64,000 nucleotides of DNA from the NCBI GenBank assembly GCA_035604335.1, contig DATNIT010000166.1:1-64000 (forward strand), written 5' to 3'. Position numbers and translations under genes: made by a program. The notes below the pieces were generated by a model that searched no databases, was not told where the DNA came from, and saw only the letters and a program-made list of their open reading frames with translations. Below are positions 1 through 10,755 of this stretch, piece by piece; the stretch's first letter is position 1, and the number at the start of each line of letters is the position of its first letter. The DNA is from DASZHJ01 sp035604335. Lineage in GTDB: Bacteria; Pseudomonadota; Alphaproteobacteria; ATCC43930; CGMCC-115725.

Positions 1-1836
<1,836 letters not shown>

Positions 1837-1840
1837 GGCC

Positions 1841-2488
1841 TCACTTCGCTGGCGGTGGCGAAGCCTCGGTCTTGAGTAGATCGAACAACGGGAAGAAGAA
1901 CTCCGCTTCCTGGGCCCCGGAGACCACGTACTTGCGCGCGAAGATGAAGCAGGGGACCGCGTTGATGCCGATCCGGCGTGCGCTCATGTCCTCGGCCAGC
2001 ACCTCCTCGGCACCGTCGGGGCTGGCGAGAAAGCGCGCGGTGTCTTCGCGCTCGAGGCCGGCCTCCTCGGCGATCTCCACGAGGGTCGCGCGGTCGCCGA
2101 TGTCGCGGCCTTCGATGAAATAGGCGTTGAACAGCGCCTCCACCACGGGATCGGCGTCGCCGGCTTCCGCCGCGCGGCGGATCAGGCGGTGGGCGTCCCG
2201 GGTGTTCGGCGTCACCTGGATGCGCTCGAAATGAAAGGGGATGCCGACAGTGGCGCCGACGTCGGTCACGTTCTGATAGATCCGGCTCGCGTGCTGGCCG
2301 CCGCCGAACTTGGCGGCGATGTAGCGCTCGCGGACCATGCCCTCGGGCGGCATGTCCGGGTTGAGCTGGAATGGATGCCAGAGGATCTCCGCCTCGACCT
2401 CCGGGCGTTGCTGCAGCGCCGTGGCGAGCCGGCGCTTGCCGATGTAGCACCAGGGGCAAATCACATCCGAGACAACGTCGATGCGCAT
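1841..2488 (-). CDS. FrnE-like DsbA-family oxidoreductase
   Basis: A 215-residue thioredoxin-fold protein of the FrnE / 2-hydroxychromene-2-carboxylate isomerase branch of the DsbA superfamily. The CPWC active site is at residues 11-14, right after the first strand, and a long helical insert follows, as is usual for the family. There is no signal peptide, so it should act in the cytoplasm as a dithiol oxidoreductase. The ATG at 2488 was preferred to a TTG at 2500 because GGAGG lies seven bases upstream of it. It is divergent from the acyl-CoA ligase across 88 bases. The substrate is unknown. Confidence 0.85.
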   Translation of the reverse strand: MRIDVVSDVICPWCYIGKRRLATALQQRPEVEAEILWHPFQLNPDMPPEGMVRERYIAAKFGGGQHASRIYQNVTDVGATVGIPFHFERIQVTPNTRDAHRLIRRAAEAGDADPVVEALFNAYFIEGRDIGDRATLVEIAEEAGLEREDTARFLASPDGAEEVLAEDMSARRIGINAVPCFIFARKYVVSGAQEAEFFFPLFDLLKTEASPPPAK

Positions 2489-2576
2489 GGGCGCCTCCAA
2501 GGATGGCGGCGGGACTTTAGCATAGGCTCATGGCCCTCGCTTGACGGTCCGGCGCACCCTCGCAAGGATGGCTGGA

Positions 2577-4211
2577 ATGTCCGGAGCGCACATCTTCGAC
2601 GCGCCATTTCTGGCCCGCAGGACCGCGAATCATGCGGCATTGACGCCGCTGTCGTTCCTCGCGCGCTCGTCCGCCGTCTATCCGGACAAGATCGCGGTGA
2701 TCCACGGGAAGCAGCGCTTCACCTACGGTGAATTCTACCGGCGGTGCTGCCGTCTCGCGGACGCGCTTCGCCGGCGCGGGATCGGGCCCGGCGACAGGGT
2801 CTCGGTGATGGCGCCGAGCGTGCCGGCGCTGCTCGAGGCGCATTACGGCGTCGCCATGGCGGGCGCGGTGTTGAACGCGCTCAACTACCGGCTCGACGCG
2901 CGCTCGATCGCGTTCATCCTCGAGCACGCCAATACCAAACTGCTCATCGCCGACCGGGAATATTCCTCAACGATCCGCGCGGCGCTCGGCCAGGTCGCGC
3001 GGCGGCCGACGACGATCGACATCGACGATCCCCTGCACGAGGGCGGCGAGCTCTTGGGCGAGATGGACTACGAGGCATTCCTGGCGACCGGCGATCCCGC
3101 GGCACCCTGGCGGCCGCCCGCGGACGAGTGGCAGGCGATCGCGCTCAGCTACACCTCCGGCACCACCGGGAACCCCAAAGGCGTAGTCTACCATCACCGT
3201 GGCGCTTTCCTGAGCGCGGTCGGCAACAGCATCGCGTTCCGACTGACGCCGACCTCGGTCTACCTCTGGACGCTGCCGATGTTTCATTGCGCGGGTTGGA
3301 CCTACACCTGGGCCGTAACCGCCGCCGCGGCGACGCATGTGTGCCTGCGGCGCGTCGATCCCGCGCTGATCTTTCCCGCGATCGCCGAGCACGGGGTGAC
3401 ACATCTCTGCGGCGCGCCGATCGTGCTCAACCTGCTCGTCAACGCGCCCGAGAGCGTGCGGCAGCGGTTCGATCACACCGTCGAGGTCGCGACCGGCGGT
3501 GCGGCGCCGCCGTCGCCGATCATCGCGGCGATGGAGCGCATGGGTTTCCGCGTGACGCATCTCTACGGCCTGACCGAAACCTATGGACCGGCGACGCTCT
3601 GCGCCTGGCAGGAGCCGTGGGGAGGCCTCGAGCTCGAGACGAAATCGCGCATGATGGCGCGCCAAGGTGTCCGCTCCCTCACGCTCGACGGCGCGCGCGT
3701 GGTGACGCGCGACACCATGAAGGACGTGCCGGCAGACGGTGCCACCATCGGTGAGCTGGTCCTGCGCGGCAACACCGTGATGAAGGGCTATCTCAAGAAC
3801 CCCGCGGCGACCGATGAGGCCTTTGCCGGCGGCTGGTTCCATACCGGTGACCTCGCGGTCATGCACCCCGACGGCTATGTCGAGATCAAGGACCGCGCCA
3901 AGGACATCATCATCTCCGGCGGCGAGAATATTTCCTCGCTCGAGGTGGAGGAGGCGCTTTATCGGCATCCCCAGGTGCTCGAGGCCGCCGTGGTGGCTCG
4001 GCCCGACCCGACCTGGGGCGAGAGCCCCTGCGCCTTCGTGCTGCTCAAGCCCGGCGCCGATGTCAATGCCGCCGGCCTCATCGCTTGGTGCCGAGAGCAC
4101 CTCGCGCATTACAAGGTGCCGAGGAACGTGGTGTTCGGATCACTGCCGAAGACCTCGACCGGGAAGATCCAGAAGTTTGCGCTCCGCGAGCAGGCGAAGG
4201 CGCTGGTTTGA
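2577..4211 (+). CDS. AMP-binding acyl-CoA ligase
   Basis: An adenylate-forming ligase of 544 residues that would activate a carboxylic acid to its acyl-CoA through an acyl-AMP. The AMP motif YTSGTTGNPKGV lies near residue 190, the YGLTET motif near residue 330, GWFHTGDLAV near 420, and the catalytic lysine motif PKTSTGKIQKF is at the C-terminus. The N-terminal segment beginning NHAALTPLSFLAR resembles the medium/long-chain fatty-acyl or methyl-branched acyl ligases common in alphaproteobacteria. The third possible start was chosen because AAGGA sits at good spacing before it. The gene is followed closely by a 2-hydroxyacid dehydrogenase. The exact substrate cannot be read from sequence. Confidence 0.9.
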   Translation: MSGAHIFDAPFLARRTANHAALTPLSFLARSSAVYPDKIAVIHGKQRFTYGEFYRRCCRLADALRRRGIGPGDRVSVMAPSVPALLEAHYGVAMAGAVLNALNYRLDARSIAFILEHANTKLLIADREYSSTIRAALGQVARRPTTIDIDDPLHEGGELLGEMDYEAFLATGDPAAPWRPPADEWQAIALSYTSGTTGNPKGVVYHHRGAFLSAVGNSIAFRLTPTSVYLWTLPMFHCAGWTYTWAVTAAAATHVCLRRVDPALIFPAIAEHGVTHLCGAPIVLNLLVNAPESVRQRFDHTVEVATGGAAPPSPIIAAMERMGFRVTHLYGLTETYGPATLCAWQEPWGGLELETKSRMMARQGVRSLTLDGARVVTRDTMKDVPADGATIGELVLRGNTVMKGYLKNPAATDEAFAGGWFHTGDLAVMHPDGYVEIKDRAKDIIISGGENISSLEVEEALYRHPQVLEAAVVARPDPTWGESPCAFVLLKPGADVNAAGLIAWCREHLAHYKVPRNVVFGSLPKTSTGKIQKFALREQAKALV

Positions 4212-4261
4212 CGGACGACGGATCGGCCGGCATTCTCTCGCGCGAAAAATCGGAGGTGGCA

Positions 4262-5200
4262 ATGAAACCGGAACTCCTGTTGGTCTGCCCGCTCTACGAG
4301 GGTACGGAGCAGCGGCTCGACGAGCTCTACACCGTGCATCGACTCTGGGAGGCGAAGGACCAGGCGGGGCTCCTCAAGGAAGTCCGCGACCGCGTGCGCG
4401 CGATCTCCACCATGGGCGCGGTCGGCTGCAAGGCCGACCTGATGGACGCGCTGCCCAAGACCGAGATCATCGCCTGCTTCGGCGTGGGCGTCGACGCCAT
4501 AGATCTCAAGGCCGCGAAGGAACGCAAGATCGCCGTCACCAACACGCCGGACGTGCTGACGGAGTGCGTCGCCGATCTCGGCATGACGCTGCTGCTCGCG
4601 GCGGCGCGCCAGATCCCGCAGGCGGACCGCTACGTGCGTGACGGCAAATGGCTCAAGGGCAACTACCACCTCTGCCAGCACGTCGGCGGCCGGACCTTGG
4701 GCATCGTGGGATTCGGGCGCATCGGCCAAGCCGTGGCCAAGCGCGCCGAGGCGTTCGGCATTACGGTGGTCTATCACAGCCGACATAGGAACCCGGCCAA
4801 GTCTCATCGCTACTACGACAGCGTCAAAGCAATGGCGGCCGATGCCGACTATCTCATGCTGACGCTGCCGGGCGGGGCAGAGACGAAGCATCTCGTCAAC
4901 GCCGATGTCCTGAAAGCGCTGGGGCCGGAGGGCACGCTCATCAACATCGCCCGCGGCTCCATCGTCGACGAGAAGGCGCTGGTGCAGGCGCTCAAGTCAG
5001 GCACACTCGGCGCCGCCGCGCTTGACGTGTTCGAAGCCGAGCCCAAGGTGCCGGAAGAGCTCCTCGCGATGGACAATGTCGTGCTGCAGCCGCATCAGGG
5101 CAGCGCCACCCACGACACCCGCGCCGCCATGGGTCAGCTGGTCATCGACAATCTCGTCGCCCACTTTGCGGGCAAGCCGCTGCTGACTCGGGTCGTATAG
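4262..5200 (+). CDS. D-2-hydroxyacid dehydrogenase (hydroxypyruvate/glyoxylate reductase type)
   Basis: A 312-residue NAD(P)-dependent dehydrogenase of the D-isomer-specific 2-hydroxyacid family. The Rossmann motif GIVGFGRIGQAVAKRA is near residue 150. The catalytic triad is complete: Arg in NIARGSIVD, Glu in FEAEPKVP and His in LQPHQGSATH. The ATG at 4262 follows GGAGG; upstream codons in the same frame overlap the ligase and do not look like protein. It lies 50 bases after the acyl-CoA ligase on the same strand. The family reduces hydroxypyruvate, glyoxylate or 2-ketogluconate; the nearby sugar-acid genes fit that, but the substrate is inferred. Confidence 0.88.
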   Translation: MKPELLLVCPLYEGTEQRLDELYTVHRLWEAKDQAGLLKEVRDRVRAISTMGAVGCKADLMDALPKTEIIACFGVGVDAIDLKAAKERKIAVTNTPDVLTECVADLGMTLLLAAARQIPQADRYVRDGKWLKGNYHLCQHVGGRTLGIVGFGRIGQAVAKRAEAFGITVVYHSRHRNPAKSHRYYDSVKAMAADADYLMLTLPGGAETKHLVNADVLKALGPEGTLINIARGSIVDEKALVQALKSGTLGAAALDVFEAEPKVPEELLAMDNVVLQPHQGSATHDTRAAMGQLVIDNLVAHFAGKPLLTRVV

Positions 5201-5203
5201 GCC

Positions 5204-6112
5204 TCAGCTCGGCAACCGATCCGGCGCCGTCCCCAACCGTTTCCCACTCATCCGCTCGAGCTCCAGCAGCACGGCGGCGCTGTCGTATTTCTCGCCGCCG
5301 TGCGCGCAGAGCTGCTCGAAGAGTCCGTTGGCGCGCTCCGCCATCGGCAGCGTGACGCCGAACTCGCGGGCGGCGGCGAGAATGTTTCGACCGTCCTTCC
5401 GGATCGTCCACGCGGGGCCGCCGGGGATGAAGCTGCGCTCCAGCATGTGCCCGCCATGGATTTGCAGGATCTTGCTGTCAGCGAAGCCGCCGGAGAGAGC
5501 CTGACGCACGGCCGCCGGGTCGGCGCCGCCGGCGGCGGCCAGCAACAGGGCCTCGGCGACCGCGACCATGGTAACGGAGACGATGACTTGGTTGCAGAGC
5601 TTTGCCAGCTGGCCCGCGCCCGCGGGACCGACGTGTGTGGCGCGGCCCATGGCCGAGAAGATCGGCACCGCGCGCTCGAAATCGGCCTCGGCGCCGCCGG
5701 CCATGATCGCGAGCGTGCCGGCTTTAGCACCAGGCGTGCCGCCGCTCACGGGTGCGTCGAGATAGCCGATGCCGAGCGCGGCGAGGCGCTCGGCGTGGGC
5801 GCGGGCGCGCTGCGGCTCGGCCGAGCTCGTGTCGATCACGACCGCGCCTCGCTTGAGCGCAGCGACGACGCCCCCATCAAACAACACGCTCTCCACGACC
5901 GGGCCGCCTTCGAGCATGGTGATGACGGCATCGGCGCCGTCCGCGGCCGCGGCGGCGCTCGGCGCCACCGTGCCGCCCGCGGGACGGAGCGCCTCCGCCT
6001 TGGCGAGCGTGCGGTTCCAGGCGATGACCGGAAATCCCGCCTTGAGGAGGTTCGCGGCCATCGGGCCGCCCATCAGACCGGTCCCGAGAAAAGCGATCCG
6101 AGGCTGGCTCAT
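5204..6112 (-). CDS. Beta-hydroxyacid dehydrogenase (3-hydroxyisobutyrate / tartronate semialdehyde reductase family)
   Basis: A 302-residue NAD(P)-dependent dehydrogenase. The N-terminal nucleotide motif FLGTGLMGGPMA, the substrate motif DAPVSGGTPGA and the catalytic Lys in GAGQLAKLCNQ are all present. Family members interconvert 3-hydroxyisobutyrate, glycerate/tartronate semialdehyde or related acids. Its ATG overlaps the stop of the sugar kinase upstream as ATGA, so the two are very likely co-translated. That places it in sugar-acid rather than valine catabolism (inference). It converges with the preceding dehydrogenase three bases away. A paralogue lies at 26138-27004. Confidence 0.88.
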   Translation of the reverse strand: MSQPRIAFLGTGLMGGPMAANLLKAGFPVIAWNRTLAKAEALRPAGGTVAPSAAAAADGADAVITMLEGGPVVESVLFDGGVVAALKRGAVVIDTSSAEPQRARAHAERLAALGIGYLDAPVSGGTPGAKAGTLAIMAGGAEADFERAVPIFSAMGRATHVGPAGAGQLAKLCNQVIVSVTMVAVAEALLLAAAGGADPAAVRQALSGGFADSKILQIHGGHMLERSFIPGGPAWTIRKDGRNILAAAREFGVTLPMAERANGLFEQLCAHGGEKYDSAAVLLELERMSGKRLGTAPDRLPS

Positions 6113-7044
6113 ATCAGCTGCTCCAGGCTGGGGGTTGCGTCGCGCGGAATGATCGCGCCGGGATACTGCACGACGGCGCCAGCGAGGCCGTGGCCCGCCC
6201 GCGCCGCCTGCTCGGGCGAGGCGTCAGTGAGACGCGCGGCGAGGTAGCCCGCGTTGAAGGCGTCGCCGGCAGCCGTGGTATCCACGGCTTTGACCGGCTT
6301 GGGCACGGGCACCTCGACGAGGTGGCCGCCACCGAGGATCACACAGCCGTGGGCGCCGCGCTTTACCGCGATCTCAGGCACGCCCGCCGCCGCATAGCGC
6401 CGCGCTGTCGTCGCGGGGTCGGCGTCGCCGCAAACGGCCTGCTCGTCCTCGAAGGTCGGCAGCGCCAGGGAGATCACCGGCAAAAAATCTGCGAACACCG
6501 CGCGCGCCGACGACGGCTCCGGCCAGAGGGCAGGGCGGTAGTTGGTGTCGAAGGCGACCAGCCGCCCGCGCGAGCGTGCGGAGGCCAGGGCGCCGCGAAA
6601 ACGCGCGCGCGCCTCGGGCGCCAGCACCGCCAGCGTGACGCCGGAGAAATAGAGCGCGTCGTACTCCGCGAGCGCCGCCAGCAACGGCTCGGTCTCCGGC
6701 GTCATAAAGAGCGACCGCACGGCGGCCTCGCTCCGCCAGTAGAAGAAGCGCCGCTCGCCGGAGTCGCCGGTGCGGATCAGGTAGAGGCCCGGGAGACGGC
6801 GGGGCAGGCGGGCGACGCGGCTGGTGCCGATGCCCTCGGCTTGCCACGCAGAGAGCATGGTCGCGCTCATGGGGTCGTCGCCGAGCGCGGTCACGTAGTC
6901 GACGGCGATCTCGCGCTTGGCGGCGGTGCGCGCGAGGTAGAGCGCGGTGTTCAAGGTGTCGCCGCCGTAACCCAGCGCAAGCGTTCGCTCGTCGCGGTGG
7001 GTGAGCTCCAGCATGCATTCGCCGATCGCGGCGACGCGGATCAT
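6109..7044 (-). CDS. kdgK: PfkB-family sugar kinase, probably 2-keto-3-deoxygluconate kinase
   Basis: A 311-residue ribokinase-fold kinase. The N-terminus (AAIGECMLEL, then GGDTLNTALYLAR) is typical of KDG kinases, and the catalytic anion-hole motif appears as DTTAAGDAFNAGY near residue 250. It would phosphorylate 2-keto-3-deoxygluconate to KDPG in the cytoplasm. The divergently transcribed KDPG aldolase starts 91 bases away, so kinase product and aldolase substrate match. The shared intergenic stretch 7045-7135 should hold both promoters, but no clear operator was seen. The last codon overlaps the start of the downstream dehydrogenase. Confidence 0.88.
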   Translation of the reverse strand: MIRVAAIGECMLELTHRDERTLALGYGGDTLNTALYLARTAAKREIAVDYVTALGDDPMSATMLSAWQAEGIGTSRVARLPRRLPGLYLIRTGDSGERRFFYWRSEAAVRSLFMTPETEPLLAALAEYDALYFSGVTLAVLAPEARARFRGALASARSRGRLVAFDTNYRPALWPEPSSARAVFADFLPVISLALPTFEDEQAVCGDADPATTARRYAAAGVPEIAVKRGAHGCVILGGGHLVEVPVPKPVKAVDTTAAGDAFNAGYLAARLTDASPEQAARAGHGLAGAVVQYPGAIIPRDATPSLEQLI

Positions 7045-7135
7045 GTTTCGCCTCTTGTCGGACCCCGCCGATGCATTAGTCTTTCCGCTGAGCGGTCGCC
7101 GTCAAGTCGAGACGCGTCGGAACCAGGGAGCAGCG

Positions 7136-7756
7136 ATGCACGAGATCTTCGAGCGCACCACGGTGATCCCCGTCCTCACCATCGAGCGTCTCGAGGACGC
7201 GCTGCCGCTGGCAGACGCGTTGGTGCGCGGCGGGCTCACCGTACTCGAGGTGACCTTCCGCACGGAGGCGGCGGCACCCGCGATCGCCGCCATCGCCCGC
7301 GAGCTGCCGGACGCGGTCGTCGGCGCCGGAACGTTGCTCAGGCCCAACGACATCACGCAAGCAGTCGAAGCCGGTGCCCAGTTCCTGGTGAGCCCCGGAC
7401 TGGCACCGGACCTGGTGGCCGTCGGTCTCGCGACCGGCGTACCCTACCTGCCCGGCGTGGCCACGGCCTCGGAGGTGATGACGGCGCGCGGCCTCGGCTG
7501 CTCGCTGCTGAAATTCTTTCCGGCGGCGGCGATGGGCGGACCCGCGACGCTCGCGGCTTTCGCGCCGGTCTTCCGCGGCATCGCATTCTGCCCCACGGGC
7601 GGCGTCACCGAGGAGACCGCGCCGAGCTATCTGCGGCTGCCGAACGTGCCCATGGTGGGCGGCGCCTGGATGGCGCCCGCGGCAGCCATTGCCGAGCGCG
7701 ACTGGAGCCGCGTCACGACCCTCGCGAAGAAGGCGGCAATCCTCAAGCGCGGCTGA
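7136..7756 (+). CDS. eda: KDPG aldolase (2-dehydro-3-deoxyphosphogluconate aldolase)
   Basis: A 206-residue class I aldolase of the KDPG/KHG family that splits KDPG into pyruvate and glyceraldehyde-3-phosphate. The Schiff-base lysine lies in LLKFFPAAAMGG, the general-base glutamate in LEVTFRT, and GAGTLL and CPTGGVT complete the barrel. The ATG at 7136 follows AGGGAG at good spacing; earlier in-frame codons run into the promoter region. It is divergent from the KDG kinase and its end overlaps the end of the next minus-strand gene by 14 bases. The pair gives the lower half of a semi-phosphorylative Entner-Doudoroff route. Confidence 0.92.
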   Translation: MHEIFERTTVIPVLTIERLEDALPLADALVRGGLTVLEVTFRTEAAAPAIAAIARELPDAVVGAGTLLRPNDITQAVEAGAQFLVSPGLAPDLVAVGLATGVPYLPGVATASEVMTARGLGCSLLKFFPAAAMGGPATLAAFAPVFRGIAFCPTGGVTEETAPSYLRLPNVPMVGGAWMAPAAAIAERDWSRVTTLAKKAAILKRG

Positions 7757-8168
7757 GCCAGCCGCGGAGCTCCTCGATGTAGTCCGCGGGAAAGCCGCGT
7801 GCCTTGGCCGCGGCGATGACGGCCTCCAGATAGCCCGCGCGCGCCCGGCCCGGCGCTGTGTCCGTGGCCAGGTAGACCAAGGTGGGCTCGCCGGAGACGG
7901 AAATCATATCGCGGCGGAACAGACCGCTGTCGAGGTCCTCGAACTCATCGAGGGTGCGCTCGCAGGCGGGCGTCAGGGACCAGAGCACGCCCACCACGCG
8001 AGCCGAAGGATCAGGCAGGATGGTCGAATACCCGCCGCGGGCGACGATGAAGCGCCACCCCGGCAGGACCGAGGTGCCGATCTCCCGCGCCTCCGGACAA
8101 CGCGCGGACATGTCCGCCGCGATGATGTTGGCGCCGTAGGCGAAGTACCGTCGGCGCGCGCCGGACAC
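7743..8168 (-). CDS. Gamma-glutamylcyclotransferase-like (AIG2/GGCT fold) protein
   Basis: A 141-residue protein opening with the YFAYGAN signature of the GGCT/AIG2 fold and containing a DEFEDLDSGL segment where the family carries its acidic catalytic residue. Family members cyclise gamma-glutamyl amines or peptides to 5-oxoproline, but many bacterial members are uncharacterised. The frame is open further upstream, where it only shadows the SDR gene. A GTG at 8168 is taken as start; a TTG at 8183 overlapping the SDR stop as TTGA is equally possible and would imply coupling. It is downstream of the SDR on the same strand. Confidence 0.75.
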   Translation of the reverse strand: MSGARRRYFAYGANIIAADMSARCPEAREIGTSVLPGWRFIVARGGYSTILPDPSARVVGVLWSLTPACERTLDEFEDLDSGLFRRDMISVSGEPTLVYLATDTAPGRARAGYLEAVIAAAKARGFPADYIEELRGWLSRA

Positions 8169-8179
8169 TATGGGTGTGC

Positions 8180-8917
8180 TCAATAGGTCGCGCGTCCGCC
8201 GCTGAGGTCGTAGACGGCCCCGGTGCTGAAGGAGCAATCCTCGGACGCGAGCCAGGCGACCAGCGCCGCCACCTCCTCGACGGTGCCGAACCGGCCCATG
8301 GGGATCTTCGAGAGCATGAACTGAGTGAATTCCTCGCTGACCTGCGAGAGGAGCTCGGTCTTGATCACCGCGGGGGCCACGCAATTGACGCGCACGCCGG
8401 TGGTGGCGAGCTCCTTGCCGAGCGCCTTGGTGAAGCCGATCACGCCCGCCTTGGCGGCGGCGTAGGCCGCGGCCTTGGGATTGCCTTCCTTGCCCGCGAT
8501 CGAGGCGATGTTGACGATGCGGCCGTAGTTGCGCTTGGTCATGCCGGGCACGACCGCGCGATTGGCAAGGAACACGCCGGTGAGGTCGACGTCGATCACT
8601 TTCTGCCAATCCGCCACGGAATAATCGACCACGGTCACCGTCGGACCAGTGATGCCCGCGCTCGCCACCAGAATGTCGATCGGGCCGAGGCGGCGCTCCG
8701 TCTCCGCGACCGCAGCCGCCAGGGATTTCTCCTGCGTCACGTCGACCGCGAGGCCGATCGCGCCCTGAAGCTTGCCCGCCGACGCCTCGGCGCCCGCGAG
8801 GTCCCAGAGCGCCACCTTGGCGCCCGACTGCACGAACCGCGCGGCGATGGCGAAACCGATGCCACGCGCGCCACCGGTGATGGCGGCAACCCGCCCCTTG
8901 AGGTCGATCTGGTTCAT
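8180..8917 (-). CDS. Short-chain dehydrogenase/reductase (FabG-like, probable sugar or sugar-acid dehydrogenase)
   Basis: A 245-residue classical SDR with the cofactor motif TGGARGIG near residue 15, the ASAGI strand, the catalytic Ser (IASIAG) and the YAAAK catalytic pair. It is divergent from the IlvD/Edd-type dehydratase, with only about 100 bases between the starts, and lies beside KDG kinase and KDPG aldolase. The simplest reading is oxidation of a sugar or deoxy-sugar acid in the same pathway. FabG-like sequences cannot be assigned a substrate by motif, so fatty-acid or other alcohol substrates remain possible. Confidence 0.85.
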   Translation of the reverse strand: MNQIDLKGRVAAITGGARGIGFAIAARFVQSGAKVALWDLAGAEASAGKLQGAIGLAVDVTQEKSLAAAVAETERRLGPIDILVASAGITGPTVTVVDYSVADWQKVIDVDLTGVFLANRAVVPGMTKRNYGRIVNIASIAGKEGNPKAAAYAAAKAGVIGFTKALGKELATTGVRVNCVAPAVIKTELLSQVSEEFTQFMLSKIPMGRFGTVEEVAALVAWLASEDCSFSTGAVYDLSGGRATY

Positions 8918-9018
8918 GATGCTTTCTGCGCTTTCCGCCGGTCGCTATGATGCGGCATTGGAAGCGAAGGCCGGGCGCCAGTCAATCAAGCGCGCCCGCC
9001 GCAAACGAGGAGACGCAC

Positions 9019-10746
9019 TTGGCTGACGACGTCCGCGCCCGCACGAAGCTCCGCAGCACCGAATGGTTCGGCAAGCCCGATCGCGACGGCTTCGCCCACC
9101 GCTCCTGGATGAAGAACCAGGGCCTTCCGCATCATCTCTTCGACGGCAGGCCGGTGATCGGCATCTGCAATACCTGGTCGGAGCTCACGCCCTGCAACGC
9201 GCATTTCCGGCGCATCGCGGATCACGTGAAGCGCGGCGTCTACGAGGCCGGCGGCTTCCCGCTGGAATTCCCGGTGATGAGCCTCGGCGAGACGCTGATG
9301 CGGCCCACCACGATGCTGTTCCGCAACCTCGTCAGCATGGACGTCGAGGAGTCGATCCGCGCCAATCCGATCGACGGCGTCGTGCTGCTGATGGGCTGCG
9401 ACAAGACCACGCCGGCCTTGCTCATGGGCTCGGCGAGTTGCGACCTGCCGACGATCGGCGTCTCCGGCGGGCCCATGCTGAACGGCAAGTTCCGCGGGCA
9501 GGACATCGGCTCCGGCACCAACGTGTGGTCGTTCAGCGAGGACGTGCGCGCCGGCAAGATGTCGCTCGCGGATTTCATGGATGCGGAATCCTGCATGTCG
9601 CGCTCCGCTGGCCATTGCATGACCATGGGCACGGCCTCGACGATGGCCAGCATGGTGGAAGCGCTCGGCATGGGAATGCCCGGTAACGCCGCAATCCCCG
9701 CCGTCGACTCACGCCGCTACGTGCTCGCGCACATGGCCGGCCGTCGGATCGTCGAGATGGTGCGCGAAGACCTGAAGATGTCGAAGGTTCTGATCCGCAA
9801 GGCGTTCGAGAACGCGATCCGCGTCAACGCCGCGATCGGCGGCTCGACCAACGCGGTGGTGCACTTGCTGGCGCTGGCGGGGCGCGTCGGCACCAAGCTC
9901 GAGCTCGCCGACTTCGACCGGCTCGGCCACGACATCCCGCTGCTGGTCAATCTGATGCCGTCGGGCCGTTTCCTGATGGAGGATCTCTATTATGCCGGCG
10001 GCCTGCCCGCGGTGATCCGCGAGCTCGGCACGCTCATTCACCAGGACGCGCTCACCGTCAACGGCAAGACCATGGGCGAGAACACGCACGATGCGCCCTG
10101 CTACGACCGCGAGGTGGTCGCGGCCTTCAAGCAGCCGCTCCAGGAGAAGGCCGGCATCGCCGTGCTACGTGGGAACCTCTGCCCCGACGGCGCCGTGATC
10201 AAGCCTTCGGCGGCGACGCCGGCGCTCATTAAGCATCGCGGCAGAGCTCTGGTGTTCGAGAACATCGAGGATTTCCACGCGCGCATCGACACCGTGGATG
10301 CCGACGAGACCATGGTGATGGTGATGAAGGGGGCAGGGCCCAAGGGCTATCCGGGCTTCCCCGAGGTCGGCAACATGCCGCTTCCCGCGAAGGTGCTGAA
10401 GAAGGGCATCACCGATATGGTGCGCATCTCCGATGCACGCATGAGCGGCACTGCCTACGGCACCGTGGTGCTGCACATCTCGCCCGAGGCCGCGGCCGGC
10501 GGCACGCTGGCGCTGGTGCAGAACGGCGATTCCATCGAGCTCGACGTGGAGAAGCGCAGCCTGCATCTCGACGTGCCCGAGGCCGAGCTCCAGCGCCGGC
10601 GTGCCGCCTGGAAGCCGCCGCAGAGCAGCTACGACCGCGGCTATGCGCGGCTCTACATCGACCATGTCTTGCAGGCGCATCAGGGCGCCGATCTCGATTT
10701 CCTCGTGGGCAAGAGCGGCGCGCTCGTGGCGCGGGAATCGCACTGA
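9019..10746 (+). CDS. IlvD/Edd-family [2Fe-2S] sugar-acid dehydratase (L-arabonate/D-xylonate type)
   Basis: A 575-residue dehydratase forming a 2-keto-3-deoxy sugar acid from an aldonate. With a TTG start at 9019 (AGGAG about 6 bases upstream) the cluster cysteines fall at 59 (TPCNAH), 127 (GCDKTTPA) and 200 (AGHCMTMGTAS). As I recall, these are the numbers used for the [2Fe-2S] ligands of rhizobial L-arabinonate dehydratase, which supports this start. Lys129 would bind Mg as the carbamylated residue, and the catalytic serine lies in DARMSGTAYG. An ATG at 8947 is in frame but would occupy the promoter gap to the SDR. The neighbours KDG kinase and KDPG aldolase fit its product, or an isomer of it. 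Confidence 0.88.
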   Translation: MADDVRARTKLRSTEWFGKPDRDGFAHRSWMKNQGLPHHLFDGRPVIGICNTWSELTPCNAHFRRIADHVKRGVYEAGGFPLEFPVMSLGETLMRPTTMLFRNLVSMDVEESIRANPIDGVVLLMGCDKTTPALLMGSASCDLPTIGVSGGPMLNGKFRGQDIGSGTNVWSFSEDVRAGKMSLADFMDAESCMSRSAGHCMTMGTASTMASMVEALGMGMPGNAAIPAVDSRRYVLAHMAGRRIVEMVREDLKMSKVLIRKAFENAIRVNAAIGGSTNAVVHLLALAGRVGTKLELADFDRLGHDIPLLVNLMPSGRFLMEDLYYAGGLPAVIRELGTLIHQDALTVNGKTMGENTHDAPCYDREVVAAFKQPLQEKAGIAVLRGNLCPDGAVIKPSAATPALIKHRGRALVFENIEDFHARIDTVDADETMVMVMKGAGPKGYPGFPEVGNMPLPAKVLKKGITDMVRISDARMSGTAYGTVVLHISPEAAAGGTLALVQNGDSIELDVEKRSLHLDVPEAELQRRRAAWKPPQSSYDRGYARLYIDHVLQAHQGADLDFLVGKSGALVARESH

Positions 10747-10755
10747 GCCGATGGA

